Part shown: in pieces, positions 36,556 to 49,887 of the stretch
Layout: the number at the start of each line of letters is the position of its first letter
Numbering within the stretch: position 1 is the stretch's first letter
Origin: Inia geoffrensis
Lineage: Eukaryota > Chordata > Mammalia > Artiodactyla > Iniidae
DNA: 64,000 nucleotides
Direction: 5' to 3'
Assembly: GCA_036417435.1 (NCBI GenBank)
Contig: CM070899.1
Location: 102,550,368-102,614,367, forward strand
Notes under the pieces: generated by a model
What the model was told of the DNA's origin: nothing
What the model saw: only the letters and a program-made list of their open reading frames with translations
Database searches by the model: none
Position numbers and translations under genes: made by a program

Positions 36556-39500
36556 CGGTAACGCCCCTGGAGCCTAAGCAGGCCTGGGTCCCACGGCAGA
36601 CCTGGGTCCCACGGCAGACCTGGGTCCCACGGCCGGAGCATGCTGCTGCTGAGGCATCAAGGCAGGAGGACGTGCCACCTGACAAGCGGCACCCCGGACC
36701 GCTATTGCCCATTCTCCCCTGCCTGGTACCCCAATCTCCCGATCCAGCGTGGCCCTCCTACAGGTAAGCAAAGCCTGGTGTACCCAAATGAGGGTGGAGC
36801 AGCTGAGAGGGAAGAGCGGTGAAGTAACCGGATCTTCACAGCTCCTGCTAGGCAGGTTCCCACCTCCAGCCATCTTCATTAGAGTCGCCCCACCTGCGAA
36901 CCATGGCACCCTCCGAATGGCCCACTTGCAAGGCTTGTGATATGTCTGTGGTGGGGCAGTGCAGGTTAAGGGGCAGGAGGTGAGCATACACAAGCCCAGA
37001 GGTGTGTGTTTAGCCACGTTCGACTCTCGATTTCCAATCCAACACCGGGACCCCTCTAATACTTTCTTTCCCCAAGTTACCAGAGACGACACGGAGTAGT
37101 GCTGCCACCTTGTGGCACACTGCCGTAACAACCTTACCAACTATGCTGAAGGGCAACTGTCATTCACAAGGCCTAGAGCCTGCGGCTTTGAAAACACAAC
37201 CCTGCCCTCAGGAAATATCCTGGGCTAGGCAATCTGAAATGAATCCACATCAGGCCCGACTCTCAGGCAGAAACCTTACAAGACCTCAGTGGTAGTCACC
37301 CGCGTTTTAGAAAACAGCACATTCAAATGAAAAGATGCTCAAGGTCTCTCATGATTAGAGAGTGAAAAGAAAGCTAGACGAGTTGATCCCTGGCTGAAGT
37401 CCTCTCAAACCCTAAAATTTTAAGTGCTCAAGAGGGCAGGCCACAAGGTGAAGCCAGCTATTGCTGTTGGTGGGATTGTAAATTGGTAACAGCCGGTATG
37501 AGGATCAGTAGGCACATTCCTTACCAAACTAAACACTGGAGGTACCACGAGACTCGGCAACCCCGCTGCAGGTCGTATAACCAGACACTAGCATCATTGG
37601 AAGGAAGCTCTTGCACCCCAGCAGTCGTTGTGGTACCCTTGACCACAGCCAAGACATACAGACGAACGAACTGTCGAGCGAGGGGTGAAGGGAGAAAGAT
37701 GTTCCGCTACCTACACACGCTCGACTACCACACAGCCATAGAACAAAATGCACTCATAGTATTTGCAGCAGCATGGGTGGAGCACTAGATGATCTCACTA
37801 ATTCTGGTCAATTAGAGGCAGCAAGACACATATACCCGGATATCCCTTATGTGTGCAGTCTACATAGGGATACAAAGGAAGTTAGTAAAGAAAGGAAACA
37901 CAGGTTCACAAAGGGAAGAAAGAAGCGAGGAGTTCCCAAAGGGGGAGATTGGAGACCGGGGAAGAGTGAATTAGGAGATTGGGATTAACACAAACACATT
38001 TAACGTATGAAAAAGTGCTCATCAAGGGCGACTCACCCAAAAGAACATGGGACTCTACCAAATATTCCTCGATAAGTAACAGGGCAAAGGATCCAAAACC
38101 CTACAGGTAGAGCTACGTTTATAATTGCGTCAAGTGGCTGTAGAACTCAAAGAGACGCAGCATTGTATATAAACTATGCTGAAAGAGAAAAGGACTGTTC
38201 AATGACAAGGCAAGTAAGGGGTTACGAAATGGCCACTTTCTTACCTCAGGCCTCTGTGACGTCGGCTGGCGTCAGACCCCTGGAGCCTCAGGAGGCCTGT
38301 GTCCCACGGCTGGAGGATGCTGCTGCTATTCTCCGCTGCGTGGTACCACAATCTGCCAATCCAACAGGGCCCTCCTACAGGTAAGCACAGCCTGGTGTAC
38401 CCAAATGATGATGAAACAGCTGAGAGGGAAGGGCTGTGAAGAAAGCGGATCTCCACAGCTCCTGCTAGGCAAGTTCCCACCTCCAGCCCACTTCATTAGA
38501 GAGGCCCCACCTGCGAACCACGGCACCCTCCGAGTAGCCCAATTGCAAGGCTTGCGATATGCCTGCGGTGGGGCAGTGCAGGTTAAGGGGCAGGAGGTGA
38601 GCATACACAAGCCCAGAGATGTGTGTTTAGCCACGTTCAACTCCCCATTTCCAATCCAACACCGGGACCCCCTCTAAGACTATCTTTCCCCACGTTACCA
38701 GAGACGACACGGAGCACTGCTGCCACCTCGTGGCACACTGTCGTAACAATCTTACCAACTGTGCTGAAGGGCATCTGTCATCCACAAGGCCTACAGCCTG
38801 CGGCTTTGAAGACACAACCCAGCCCTCAAGAAATATCCTGGGCTAGGGAAACTGAAACGAATTCAAATCACGCCCGACCCTGAGGCAGGAACCTTTCAAG
38901 AACTCAGTGGTACTCACCCGCGTTGTAGAAAACAGCACATTGAAGAGAAAAGATGCTTAGGATCTGTCATGATTAGAGAGTGCAAAGAAAGCTAGACGAG
39001 GTGTTCCCTGGCTGCAGTCCTCTCAAACGCTAAAAGCGTAAGTGCTCAAGAGGGCATGCCAAAAAGAGAAGCCAGCTATTGCTATTGGTGGGAATGTAAA
39101 TTGCTAACAGCCGGTATGAGGAACACTAGGCATGTTCCTTACCAAACTAAACACTGGAGGTACCACGAGATTCGGCAACCCCGCTGCAGGTCGTATAACC
39201 AGACACTAGCATCATTGGAAGAAAGCTCTTGCACCCCAGCGGTCCTTGCGGTTCCCATGACCGCAGCCAAGACAGAGAAATGAATGGAATGGGGAGCGAG
39301 GGGTGAATGGAGAAAGATGTTCTGCTACCTACACACCCTCGACTACCACTCAGCCACAGAACAAAATGAACCCATACTCTTTGCAGCAGCATGGGTGCAG
39401 CAGTACATGATCTCACTAATTCCGGTCAATTAGAGGCAGCAAGACACATATTCCAGGATATCCCACTTTTGTCTGCCGCCTAAATACGGATACTAAGGAA

Positions 39501-39888
39501 GCTAGTCCACATAGGAAACACAGGTTCACAAAGGGAAGAACGAAGCCTGGACTTCCCTGAGGGGGAAATTGGAGAACGGGGAAGGGTGAAGTAGGAGGTC
39601 GGGATTCACAGAAACACGCTTAACTTATCAAAAAGTGCTCAAGGGCGACCCACTCTCAATCACAGGGAACGCTACAAAACATTCCTCAATACGCGAAGAG
39701 TGCAAAGAATCCGAGACCCTAAGGGTATAGCTACATGTATAATTGCATCAAGTGGCTGTAGAACTCAAACAGACGCAACATTGTATATGAACTAGGCTGA
39801 AAGGGAAAAGTACTGTACAATGACAAGGCAAGTAAGGGGTTAAGAAATGCCTACTCTGTTACCTCAGGTGTCTGTGATGTCGTTAGCA
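36556..39888 (+). repeat. HOR unit 12 (3,333 bp; three 18-bp copies)
   Basis: A is 36556-38268 and B 38269-39888. B carries a cluster of changes shared only with unit 19: a38328 ('gctattctcc'), a38541 ('caattgcaagg'), 'cgttcaactcc' near 38639, and t38741 ('ctgtcgtaac'). It also has 'catgttcc' near 39132 and 'aaatgaatgg' near 39282, shared with units 13, 14 and 19. Confidence 0.95.
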
Positions 39889-42800
39889 CGGTAACGCCCC
39901 TGGAACCTAAGCAGGTCTGGGTCCCACGGCAGACCTGGGTCCCACGGCAGACCTGGGTCCCACGGCCGGAGCATGCTGCTGCTGAGGCATCAAGGCAGGA
40001 GGACGTGCCACCTGACAAGCGGCACCCCGGACCGCTATTGCCCATTCTCCCCTGCCTGGTACCCCAATCTCCCGATCCAGCGTGGCCCTCCTACAGGTAA
40101 GCAAAGCCTGGTGTACCCAAATGAGGGTGCAGCAGCTGAGAGGGAAGAGCGGTGAAGTAACCGGATCTTCACAGCTCCTGCTAGGCAGGTTCCCACCTCC
40201 AGCCATCTTCATTAGAGTCACCCCACCTGCGAACCATGGCACCCTCCGAATGGCCCACTTGCAAGGCTTGTGATATGTCTGTAGTGGGGCAGTGCAGGTT
40301 AAGGGGCAGGAGGTGAGCATACACAAGCCCAGAGGTGTGTGTTTAGCCACGTTCGACTCCCGATTTCCAATCCAACACCGGGACCCCTCTAATACTTTCT
40401 TTCCCCAAGTTACCAGAGACGACACGGAGTAGTGCTGCCACCTTGTGGCACACTGCCGTAACAACCTTACCAACTATGCTGAAGGGCTACTGTCATTCAC
40501 AAGGCCTAGAGCCTGCGGCTTTGAAAACACAACCCTGCCCTCAGGAAATAACCTGGGCTAGGCAATCTGAAATGAATCCACATCAGGCCCGACTCTCAGG
40601 CAGAAACCTTACAAGACCTCAGTGGTAGTCACCCGCGTTTTAGAAAACAGCACATTCAAATGAAAAGATGCTCAAGGTCTCTCATGATTAGAGAGTGAAA
40701 AGAAAGCTAGACGAGTTGATCCCTGGCTGAAGTCCTCTCAAACCCTAAAATTTTAAGTGCTCAAGAGGGCAGGCCACAAGGTGAAGCCAGCTATTGCTGT
40801 TGGTGGGATTGTAAATTGGTAACAGCCGGTATGAGGATCAGTAGGCACATTCCTTACCAAACTAAACACAGGAGGTACCACGAGACTCGGCAACCCCGCT
40901 GCAGGTCGTATAACCAGACACTAGCATCATTGGAAGGAAGCTCTTGCACCCCAGCAGTCGTTGTGGTACCCTTGACCACAGCCAAGACATACAGACGAAC
41001 GAACTGTCGAGCGAGGGGTGAAGGGAGAAAGATGTTCCGCTACCTACACACGCTCGACTACCACACAGCCATAGAACAAAATGCACTCATAGTATTTGCA
41101 GCAGCATGGGTGGAGCACTAGATGATCTCACTAATTCTGGTCAATTAGAGGCAGCAAGACACATATACCCGGATATCCCTTATGTGTGCAGTCTACATAG
41201 GGATACAAAGGAAGTTAGTAAAGAAAGGAAACACAGGTTCACAAAGGGAAGAAAGAAGCGAGGAGTTCCCAAAGGGGGAGATTGGAGACCGGGGAAGAGT
41301 GAATTAGGAGATTGGGATTAACACAAACACATTTAACGTATGAAAAAGTGCTCATCAAGGGCGACTCACCCAAAAGAACATGGGACTCTACCAAATATTC
41401 CTCGATAAGTAACAGGGCAAAGGATCCAAAACCCTACAGGTAGAGCTACGTTTATAATTGCGTCAAGTAGCTGTAGAACTCAAAGAGACGCAGCATTGTA
41501 TATAAACTACGCTGAAAGAGAAAAGGACTGTTCAATGACAAGGCAAGTAAGGGGTTACGAAATGGCCACTTTCTTACCTCAGGCCTCTGTGACGTCGGCT
41601 GGCGTCAGACCCCTGGAGCCTCAGGAGGCCTGTGTCCCACGGCTGGAGGATGCTGCTGCTGTTCTCCGCTGCGTGGTACCACAATCTGCCAATCCAACAG
41701 GGCCCTCCTACAGGTAAGCACAGCCTGGTGTACCCAAATGATGATGAAACAGCTGAGAGGGAAGGGCTGTGAAGAAAGCGGATCTCCACAGCTCCTGCTA
41801 GGCAAGTTCCCACCTCCAGCCCACTTCATTAGAGAGGCCCCACCTGCGAACCACGGCACCCTCCGAGTAGCCCACTTGCAAGGCTTGCGATATGCCTGCG
41901 GTGGGGCAGTGCAGGTTAAGGGGCAGGAGGTGAGCATACACAAGCCCAGAGATGTGTGTTTAGCCACGTTCGACTCCCCATTTCCAATCCAACACCGGGA
42001 CCCCCTCTAAGACTATCTTTCCCCACGTTACCAGAGACGACACGGAGCACTGCTGCCACCTCGTGGCACACTGCCGTAACAATCTTACCAACTGTGCTGA
42101 AGGGCATCTGTCATCCACAAGGCCTACAGCCTGCGGCTTTGAAGACACAACCCAGCCCTCAAGAAATATCCTGGGCTAGGGAAACTGAAACGAATTCAAA
42201 TCACGCCCGACCCTGAGGCAGGAACCTTTCAAGAACTCAGTGGTACTCACCCGCGTTGTAGAAAACAGCACATTGAAGAGAAAAGATGCTTAGGATCTGT
42301 CATGATTAGAGAGTGCAAAGAAAGCTAGACGAGGTGTTCCCTGGCTGCAGTCCTCTCAAACGCTAAAAGCGTAAGTGCTCAAGAGGGCATGCCAAAAAGA
42401 GAAGCCAGCTATTGCTATTGGTGGGAATGTAAATTGCTAACAGCCGGTATGAGGAACACTAGGCATGTTCCTTACCAAACTAAACACTGGAGGTACCACG
42501 AGATTCGGCAACCCCGCTGCAGGTCGTATAACCAGACACTAGCATCATTGGAAGAAAGCTCTTGCACCCCAGCGGTCCTTGCGGTTCCCATGACCGCAGC
42601 CAAGACAGAGAAATGAATGGAATGGGGAGCGAGGGGTGAATGGAGAAAGATGTTCTGCTACCTACACACCCTCGACTACCACTCAGCCACAGAACAAAAT
42701 GAACCCATACTCTTTGCAGCAGCATGGGTGCAGCAGTACATGATCTCACTAATTCCGGTCAATTAGAGGCAGCAAGACACATATTCCAGGATATCCCACT

Positions 42801-43221
42801 TTTGTCTGCCGCCTAAATACGGATACTAAGGAAGCTAGTCCACATAGGAAACACAGGTTCACAAAGGGAAGAACGAAGCCTGGACTTCCCTGAGGGGGAA
42901 ATTGGAGAACGGGGAAGGGTGAAGTAGGAGGTCGGGATTCACAGAAACACGCTTAACTTATCAAAAAGTGCTCAAGGGCGACCCACTCTCAATCACAGGG
43001 AACGCTACAAAACATTCCTCAATACGCGAAGAGTGCAAAGAATCCGAGACCCTAAGGGTATAGCTACATGTATAATTGCATCAAGTGGCTGTAGAACTCA
43101 AACAGACGCAACATTGTATATGAACTAGGCTGAAAGGGAAAAGTACTGTACAATGACAAGGCAAGTAAGGGGTTAAGAAATGCCTACTCTGTTACCTCAG
43201 GTGTCTGTGATGTCGTTAGCA
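39889..43221 (+). repeat. HOR unit 13 (3,333 bp; three 18-bp copies)
   Basis: A is 39889-41601 and B 41602-43221. It belongs to the subtype of units 13, 14 and 20: 'ggaacctaagcaggtctgg' at the start, 'gtcaccccacc', 'tctgtagtgggg', 'gggctactgtc' and 'aataacctgg' in A. One clear difference from unit 14 is a41469 ('gtcaagtagctg'). Confidence 0.95.
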
Positions 43222-46200
43222 CGGTAACGCCCCTGGAACCTAAGCAGGTCTGGGTCCCACGGCAGACCTGGGTCCCACGGCAGACCTGGGTCCCACGGCC
43301 GGAGCATGCTGCTGCTGAGGCATCAAGGCAGGAGGACGTGCCACCTGACAAGCGGCACCCCGGACCGCTATTGCCCATTCTCCCCTGCCTGGTACCCCAA
43401 TCTCCCGATCCAGCGTGGCCCTCCTACAGGTAAGCAAAGCCTGGTGTACCCAAATGAGGGTGCAGCAGCTGAGAGGGAAGAGCGGTGAAGTAACCGGATC
43501 TTCACAGCTCCTGCTAGGCAGGTTCCCACCTCCAGCCATCTTCATTAGAGTCACCCCACCTGCGAACCATGGCACCCTCCGAATGGCCCACTTGCAAGGC
43601 TTGTGATATGTCTGTAGTGGGGCAGTGCAGGTTAAGGGGCAGGAGGTGAGCATACACAAGCCCAGAGGTGTGTGTTTAGCCACGTTCGACTCCCGATTTC
43701 CAATCCAACACCGGGACCCCTCTAATACTTTCTTTCCCCAAGTTACCAGAGACGACACGGAGTAGTGCTGCCACCTTGTGGCACACTGCCGTAACAACCT
43801 TACCAACTATGCTGAAGGGCTACTGTCATTCACAAGGCCTAGAGCCTGCGGCTTTGAAAACACAACCCTGCCCTCAGGAAATAACCTGGGCTAGGCAATC
43901 TGAAATGAATCCACATCAGGCCCGACTCTCAGGCAGAAACCTTACAAGACCTCAGTGGTAGTCACCCGCGTTTTAGAAAACAGCACATTCAAATGAAAAG
44001 ATGCTCAAGGTCTCTCATGATTAGAGAGTGAAAAGAAAGCTAGACGAGTTGATCCCTGGCTGAAGTCCTCTCAAACCCTAAAATTTTAAGTGCTCAAGAG
44101 GGCAGGCCACAAGGTGAAGCCAGCTATTGCTGTTGGTGGGATTGTAAATTGGTAACAGCCGGTATGAGGATCAGTAGGCACATTCCTTACCAAACTAAAC
44201 ACAGGAGGTACCACGAGACTCGGCAACCCCGCTGCAGGTCGTATAACCAGACACTAGCATCATTGGAAGGAAGCTCTTGCACCCCAGCAGTCGTTGTGGT
44301 ACCCTTGACCACAGCCAAGACATACAGACGAACGAACTGTCGAGCGAGGGGTGAAGGGAGAAAGATGTTCCGCTACCTACACACGCTCGACTACCACACA
44401 GCCATAGAACAAAATGCACTCATAGTATTTGCAGCAGCATGGGTGGAGCACTAGATGATCTCACTAATTCTGGTCAATTAGAGGCAGCAAGACACATATA
44501 CCCGGATATCCCTTATGTGTGCAGTCTACATAGGGATACAAAGGAAGTTAGTAAAGAAAGGAAACACAGGTTCACAAAGGGAAGAAAGAAGCGAGGAGTT
44601 CCCAAAGGGGGAGATTGGAGACCGGGGAAGAGTGAATTAGGAGATTGGGATTAACACAAACACATTTAACGTATGAAAAAGTGCTCATCAAGGGCGACTC
44701 ACCCAAAAGAACATGGGACTCTACCAAATATTCCTCGATAAGTAACAGGGCAAAGGATCCAAAACCCTACAGGTAGAGCTACGTTTATAATTGCGTCAAG
44801 TGGCTGTAGAACTCAAAGAGACGCAGCATTGTATATAAACTACGCTGAAAGAGAAAAGGACTGTTCAATGACAAGGCAAGTAAGGGGTTACGAAATGGCC
44901 ACTTTCTTACCTCAGGCCTCTGTGACGTCGGCTGGCGTCAGACCCCTGGAGCCTCAGGAGGCCTGTGTCCCACGGCTGGAGGATGCTGCTGCTGTTCTCC
45001 GCTGCGTGGTACCACAATCTGCCAATCCAACAGGGCCCTCCTACAGGTAAGCACAGCCTGGTGTACCCAAATGATGATGAAACAGCTGAGAGGGAAGGGC
45101 TGTGAAGAAAGCGGATCTCCACAGCTCCTGCTAGGCAAGTTCCCACCTCCAGCCCACTTCATTAGAGAGGCCCCACCTGCGAACCACGGCACCCTCCGAG
45201 TAGCCCACTTGCAAGGCTTGCGATATGCCTGCGGTGGGGCAGTGCAGGTTAAGGGGCAGGAGGTGAGCATACACAAGCCCAGAGATGTGTGTTTAGCCAC
45301 GTTCGACTCCCCATTTCCAATCCAACACCGGGACCCCCTCTAAGACTATCTTTCCCCACGTTACCAGAGACGACACGGAGCACTGCTGCCACCTCGTGGC
45401 ACACTGCCGTAACAATCTTACCAACTGTGCTGAAGGGCATCTGTCATCCACAAGGCCTACAGCCTGCGGCTTTGAAGACACAACCCAGCCCTCAAGAAAT
45501 ATCCTGGGCTAGGGAAACTGAAACGAATTCAAATCACGCCCGACCCTGAGGCAGGAACCTTTCAAGAACTCAGTGGTACTCACCCGCGTTGTAGAAAACA
45601 GCACATTGAAGAGAAAAGATGCTTAGGATCTGTCATGATTAGAGAGTGCAAAGAAAGCTAGACGAGGTGTTCCCTGGCTGCAGTCCTCTCAAACGCTAAA
45701 AGCGTAAGTGCTCAAGAGGGCATGCCAAAAAGAGAAGCCAGCTATTGCTATTGGTGGGAATGTAAATTGCTAACAGCCGGTATGAGGAACACTAGGCATG
45801 TTCCTTACCAAACTAAACACTGGAGGTACCACGAGATTCGGCAACCCCGCTGCAGGTCGTATAACCAGACACTAGCATCATTGGAAGAAAGCTCTTGCAC
45901 CCCAGCGGTCCTTGCGGTTCCCATGACCGCAGCCAAGACAGAGAAATGAATGGAATGGGGAGCGAGGGGTGAATGGAGAAAGATGTTCTGCTACCTACAC
46001 ACCCTCGACTACCACTCAGCCACAGAACAAAATGAACCCATACTCTTTGCAGCAGCATGGGTGCAGCAGTACATGATCTCACTAATTCCGGTCAATTAGA
46101 GGCAGCAAGACACATATTCCAGGATATCCCACTTTTGTCTGCCGCCTAAATACGGATACTAAGGAAGCTAGTCCACATAGGAAACACAGGTTCACAAAGG

Positions 46201-46554
46201 GAAGAACGAAGCCTGGACTTCCCTGAGGGGGAAATTGGAGAACGGGGAAGGGTGAAGTAGGAGGTCGGGATTCACAGAAACACGCTTAACTTATCAAAAA
46301 GTGCTCAAGGGCGACCCACTCTCAATCACAGGGAACGCTACAAAACATTCCTCAATACGCGAAGAGTGCAAAGAATCCGAGACCCTAAGGGTATAGCTAC
46401 ATGTATAATTGCATCAAGTGGCTGTAGAACTCAAACAGACGCAACATTGTATATGAACTAGGCTGAAAGGGAAAAGTACTGTACAATGACAAGGCAAGTA
46501 AGGGGTTAAGAAATGCCTACTCTGTTACCTCAGGTGTCTGTGATGTCGTTAGCA
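43222..46554 (+). repeat. HOR unit 14 (3,333 bp; three 18-bp copies)
   Basis: A is 43222-44934 and B 44935-46554. It is a near-perfect copy of unit 13 and carries every subtype marker of that unit. It also has 'acacaggagg', 'ggatccaaaac' and 'aactacgctg' in the L1-derived part of A, as do units 13 and 16. Confidence 0.95.
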
Positions 46555-49500
46555 CGGTAACGCCCCTGGAGCCTAAGCAGGCCTGGGTCCCACGGCAGAC
46601 CTGGGTCCCACGGCAGACCTGGGTCCCACGGCCGGAGCATGCTGCTGCTGAGGCATCAAGGCAGGAGGACGTGCCACCTGACAAGCGGCACCCCGGACCG
46701 CTATTGCCCATTCTCCCCTGCCTGGTACCCCAATCTCCCGATCCAGCGTGGCCCTCCTACAGGTAAACAAAGCCTGGTGTACCCAAATGAGGGTGCAGCA
46801 GCTGAGAGGGAAGAGCGGTGAAGTAACCGGATCTTCACAGCTCCTGCTAGGCAGGTTCCCACCTCCAGCCATCTTCATTAGAGTCGCCCCACCTGCGAAC
46901 CATGGCACCCTCCGAATGGCCCACTTGCAAGGCTTGCGATATGTCTGTGGTGGGGCAGTGCAGGTTAAGGGGCAGGAGGTGAGCATACACAAACCCAGAG
47001 GTGTGTGTTTAGCCACGTTCGACTCCCGATTTCCAATCCAACACCGGGACCCCTCTAATACTTTCTTTCCCCAAGTTACCAGAGACGACACGGAGTAGTG
47101 CTGCCACCTTGTGGCACACTGCCGTAACAACCTTACCAACTATGCTGAAGGGCAACTGTCATTCACAAGGCCTAGAGCCTGCGGCTTTGAAAACACAACC
47201 CTGCCCTCAGGAAATATCCTGGGCTAGGCAATCTGAAATGAATCCACATCAGGCCCGACTCTCAGGCAGAAACCTTACAAGACCTCAGTGGTAGTCACCC
47301 GCGTTTTAGAAAACAGCACATTCAAATGAAAAGATGCTCAAGGTCTCTCATGATTAGAGAGTGAAAAGAAAGCTAGACGAGTTTATCCCTGGCTGAAGTC
47401 CTCTCAAACCCTAAAATTTTAAGTGCTCAAGAGGGCAGGCCACAAGGTGAAGCCAGCTATTGCTGTTGGTGGGATTGTAAATTGGTAACAGCCGGTATGA
47501 GGATCAGTAGGCACATTCCTTACCAAACTAAACACTGGAGGTACCACGAGACTCGGCAACCCCGCTGCAGGTCGTATAACCAGACACTAGCATCATTGGA
47601 AGGAAGCTCTTGCACCCCAGCAGTCGTTGTGGTACCCTTGACCACAGCCAAGACATACAGACGAACGAACTGTCGAGCGAGGGGTGAAGGGAGAAAGATG
47701 TTCCGCTACCTACACACGCTCGACTACCACACAGCCATAGAACAAAATGCACTCATAGTATTTGCAGCAGCATGGGTGGAGCACTAGATGATCTCACTAA
47801 TTCTGGTCAATTAGAGGCAGCAAGACACATATACCCGGATATCCCTTATGTGTGCAGTCTACATAGGGATACAAAGGAAGTTAGTAAAGAAAGGAAACAC
47901 AGGTTCACAAAGGGAAGAAAGAAGCGAGGAGTTCCCAAAGGGGGAGATTGGAGACCGGGGAAGAGTGAATTAGGAGATTGGGATTAACACAAACACATTT
48001 AACGTATGAAAAAGTGCTCATCAAGGGCGACTCACCCAAAAGAACATGGGACTCTACCAAATATTCCTCGATAAGTAACAGGGCAAAGGATCCGAAACCC
48101 TACAGGTAGAGCTACGTTTATAATTGCGTCAAGTGGCTGTAGAACTCAAAGAGACGCAGCATTGTATATAAACTATGCTGAAAGAGAAAAGGACTGTTCA
48201 ATGACAAGGCAAGTAAGGGGTTACGAAATGGCCACTTTCTTACCTCAGGCCTCTGTGACGTCGGCTGGCGTCAGACCCCTGGAGCCTCAGGAGGCCTGTG
48301 TCCCACGGCTGGAGGATGCTGCTGCTGTTCTCCGCTGCGTGGTACCACAATCTGCCAATCCAACAGGGCCCTCCTACAGGTAAGCACAGCCTGGTGTACC
48401 CAAATGATGATGAAACAGCTGAGAGGGAAGGGCTGTGAAGAAAGCGGATCTCCACAGCTCCTGCTAGGCAAGTTCCCACCTCCAGCCCACTTCATTAGAG
48501 AGGCCCCACATGCGAACCACGGCACCCTCCGAGTAGCCCACTTGCAAGGCTTGCGATATGCCTGCGGTGGGGCAGTGCAGGTTAAGGGGCAGGAGGTGAG
48601 CATACACAAGCCCAGAGATGTGTGTTTAGCCACGTTCGACTCCCCATTTCCAATCCAACACCGGGACCCCCTCTAAGACTATCTTTCCCCACGTTACCAG
48701 AGACGACACGGAGCACTGCTGCCACCTCGTGGCACACTGCCGTAACAATCTTACCAACTGTGCTGAAGGGCATCTGTCATCCACAAGGCCTACAGCCTGC
48801 GGCTTTGAAGACACAACCCAGCCCTCAAGAAATATCCTGGGCTAGGGAAACTGAAACGAATTCAAATCACGCCCGACCCTGAGGCAGGAACCTTTCAAGA
48901 ACTCAGTGGTACTCACCCGCGTTGTAGAAAACAGCACATTGAAGAGAAAAGATGCTTAGGATCTGTCATGATTAGAGAGTGCAAAGAAAGCTAGACGAGG
49001 TGTTCCCTGGCTGCAGTCCTCTCAAACGCTAAAAGCGTAAGTGCTCAAGAGGGCATGCCAAAAAGAGAAGCCAGCTATTGCTATTGGTGGGAATGTAAAT
49101 TGCTAACAGCCGGTATGAGGAACACTAGGCATATTCCTTACCAAACTAAACACTGGAGGTACCACGAGATTCGGCAACCCCGCTGCAGGTCGTATAACCA
49201 GACACTAGCATCATTGGAAGAAAGCTCTTGCACCCCAGCGGTCCTTGCGGTTCCCATGACCGCAGCCAAGACAGAGAAATGAACGGAATGGGGAGCGAGG
49301 GGTGAATGGAGAAAGATGTTCTGCTACCTACACACCCTCGACTACCACTCAGCCACAGAACAAAATGAACCCATACTCTTTGCAGCAGCATGGGTGCAGC
49401 AGTACATGATCTCACTAATTCCGGTCAATTAGAGGCAGCAAGACACATATTCCAGGATATCCCACTTTTGTCTGCCGCCTAAATACGGATACTAAGGAAG

Positions 49501-49887
49501 CTAGTCCACATAGGAAACACAGGTTCACAAAGGGAAGAACGAAGCCTGGACTTCCCTGAGGGGGAAATTGGAGAACGGGGAAGGGTGAAGTAGGAGGTCG
49601 GGATTCACAGAAACACGCTTAACTTATCAAAAAGTGCTCAAGGGCGACCCACTCTCAATCACAAGGAACGCTACAAAACATTCCTCAATACGCGAAGAGT
49701 GCAAAGAATCCGAGACCCTAAGGGTATAGCTACATGTATAATTGCATCAAGTGGCTGTAGAACTCAAACAGACGCAACATTGTATATGAACTAGGCTGAA
49801 AGGGAAAAGTACTGTACAATGACAAGGCAAGTAAGGGGTTAAGAAATGCCTACTCTGTTACCTCAGGTGTCTGTGATGTCGTTAGCA
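46555..49887 (+). repeat. HOR unit 15 (3,333 bp; three 18-bp copies)
   Basis: A is 46555-48267 and B 48268-49887. It has 'cttgcgatatgtctg' in A, as in unit 17, and 'acacaaacccagagg', also in units 17 and 19. Private changes: a46767, which weakens the donor-like site to 'aggtaaac'; t47384; a48510; a49664. Confidence 0.95.
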
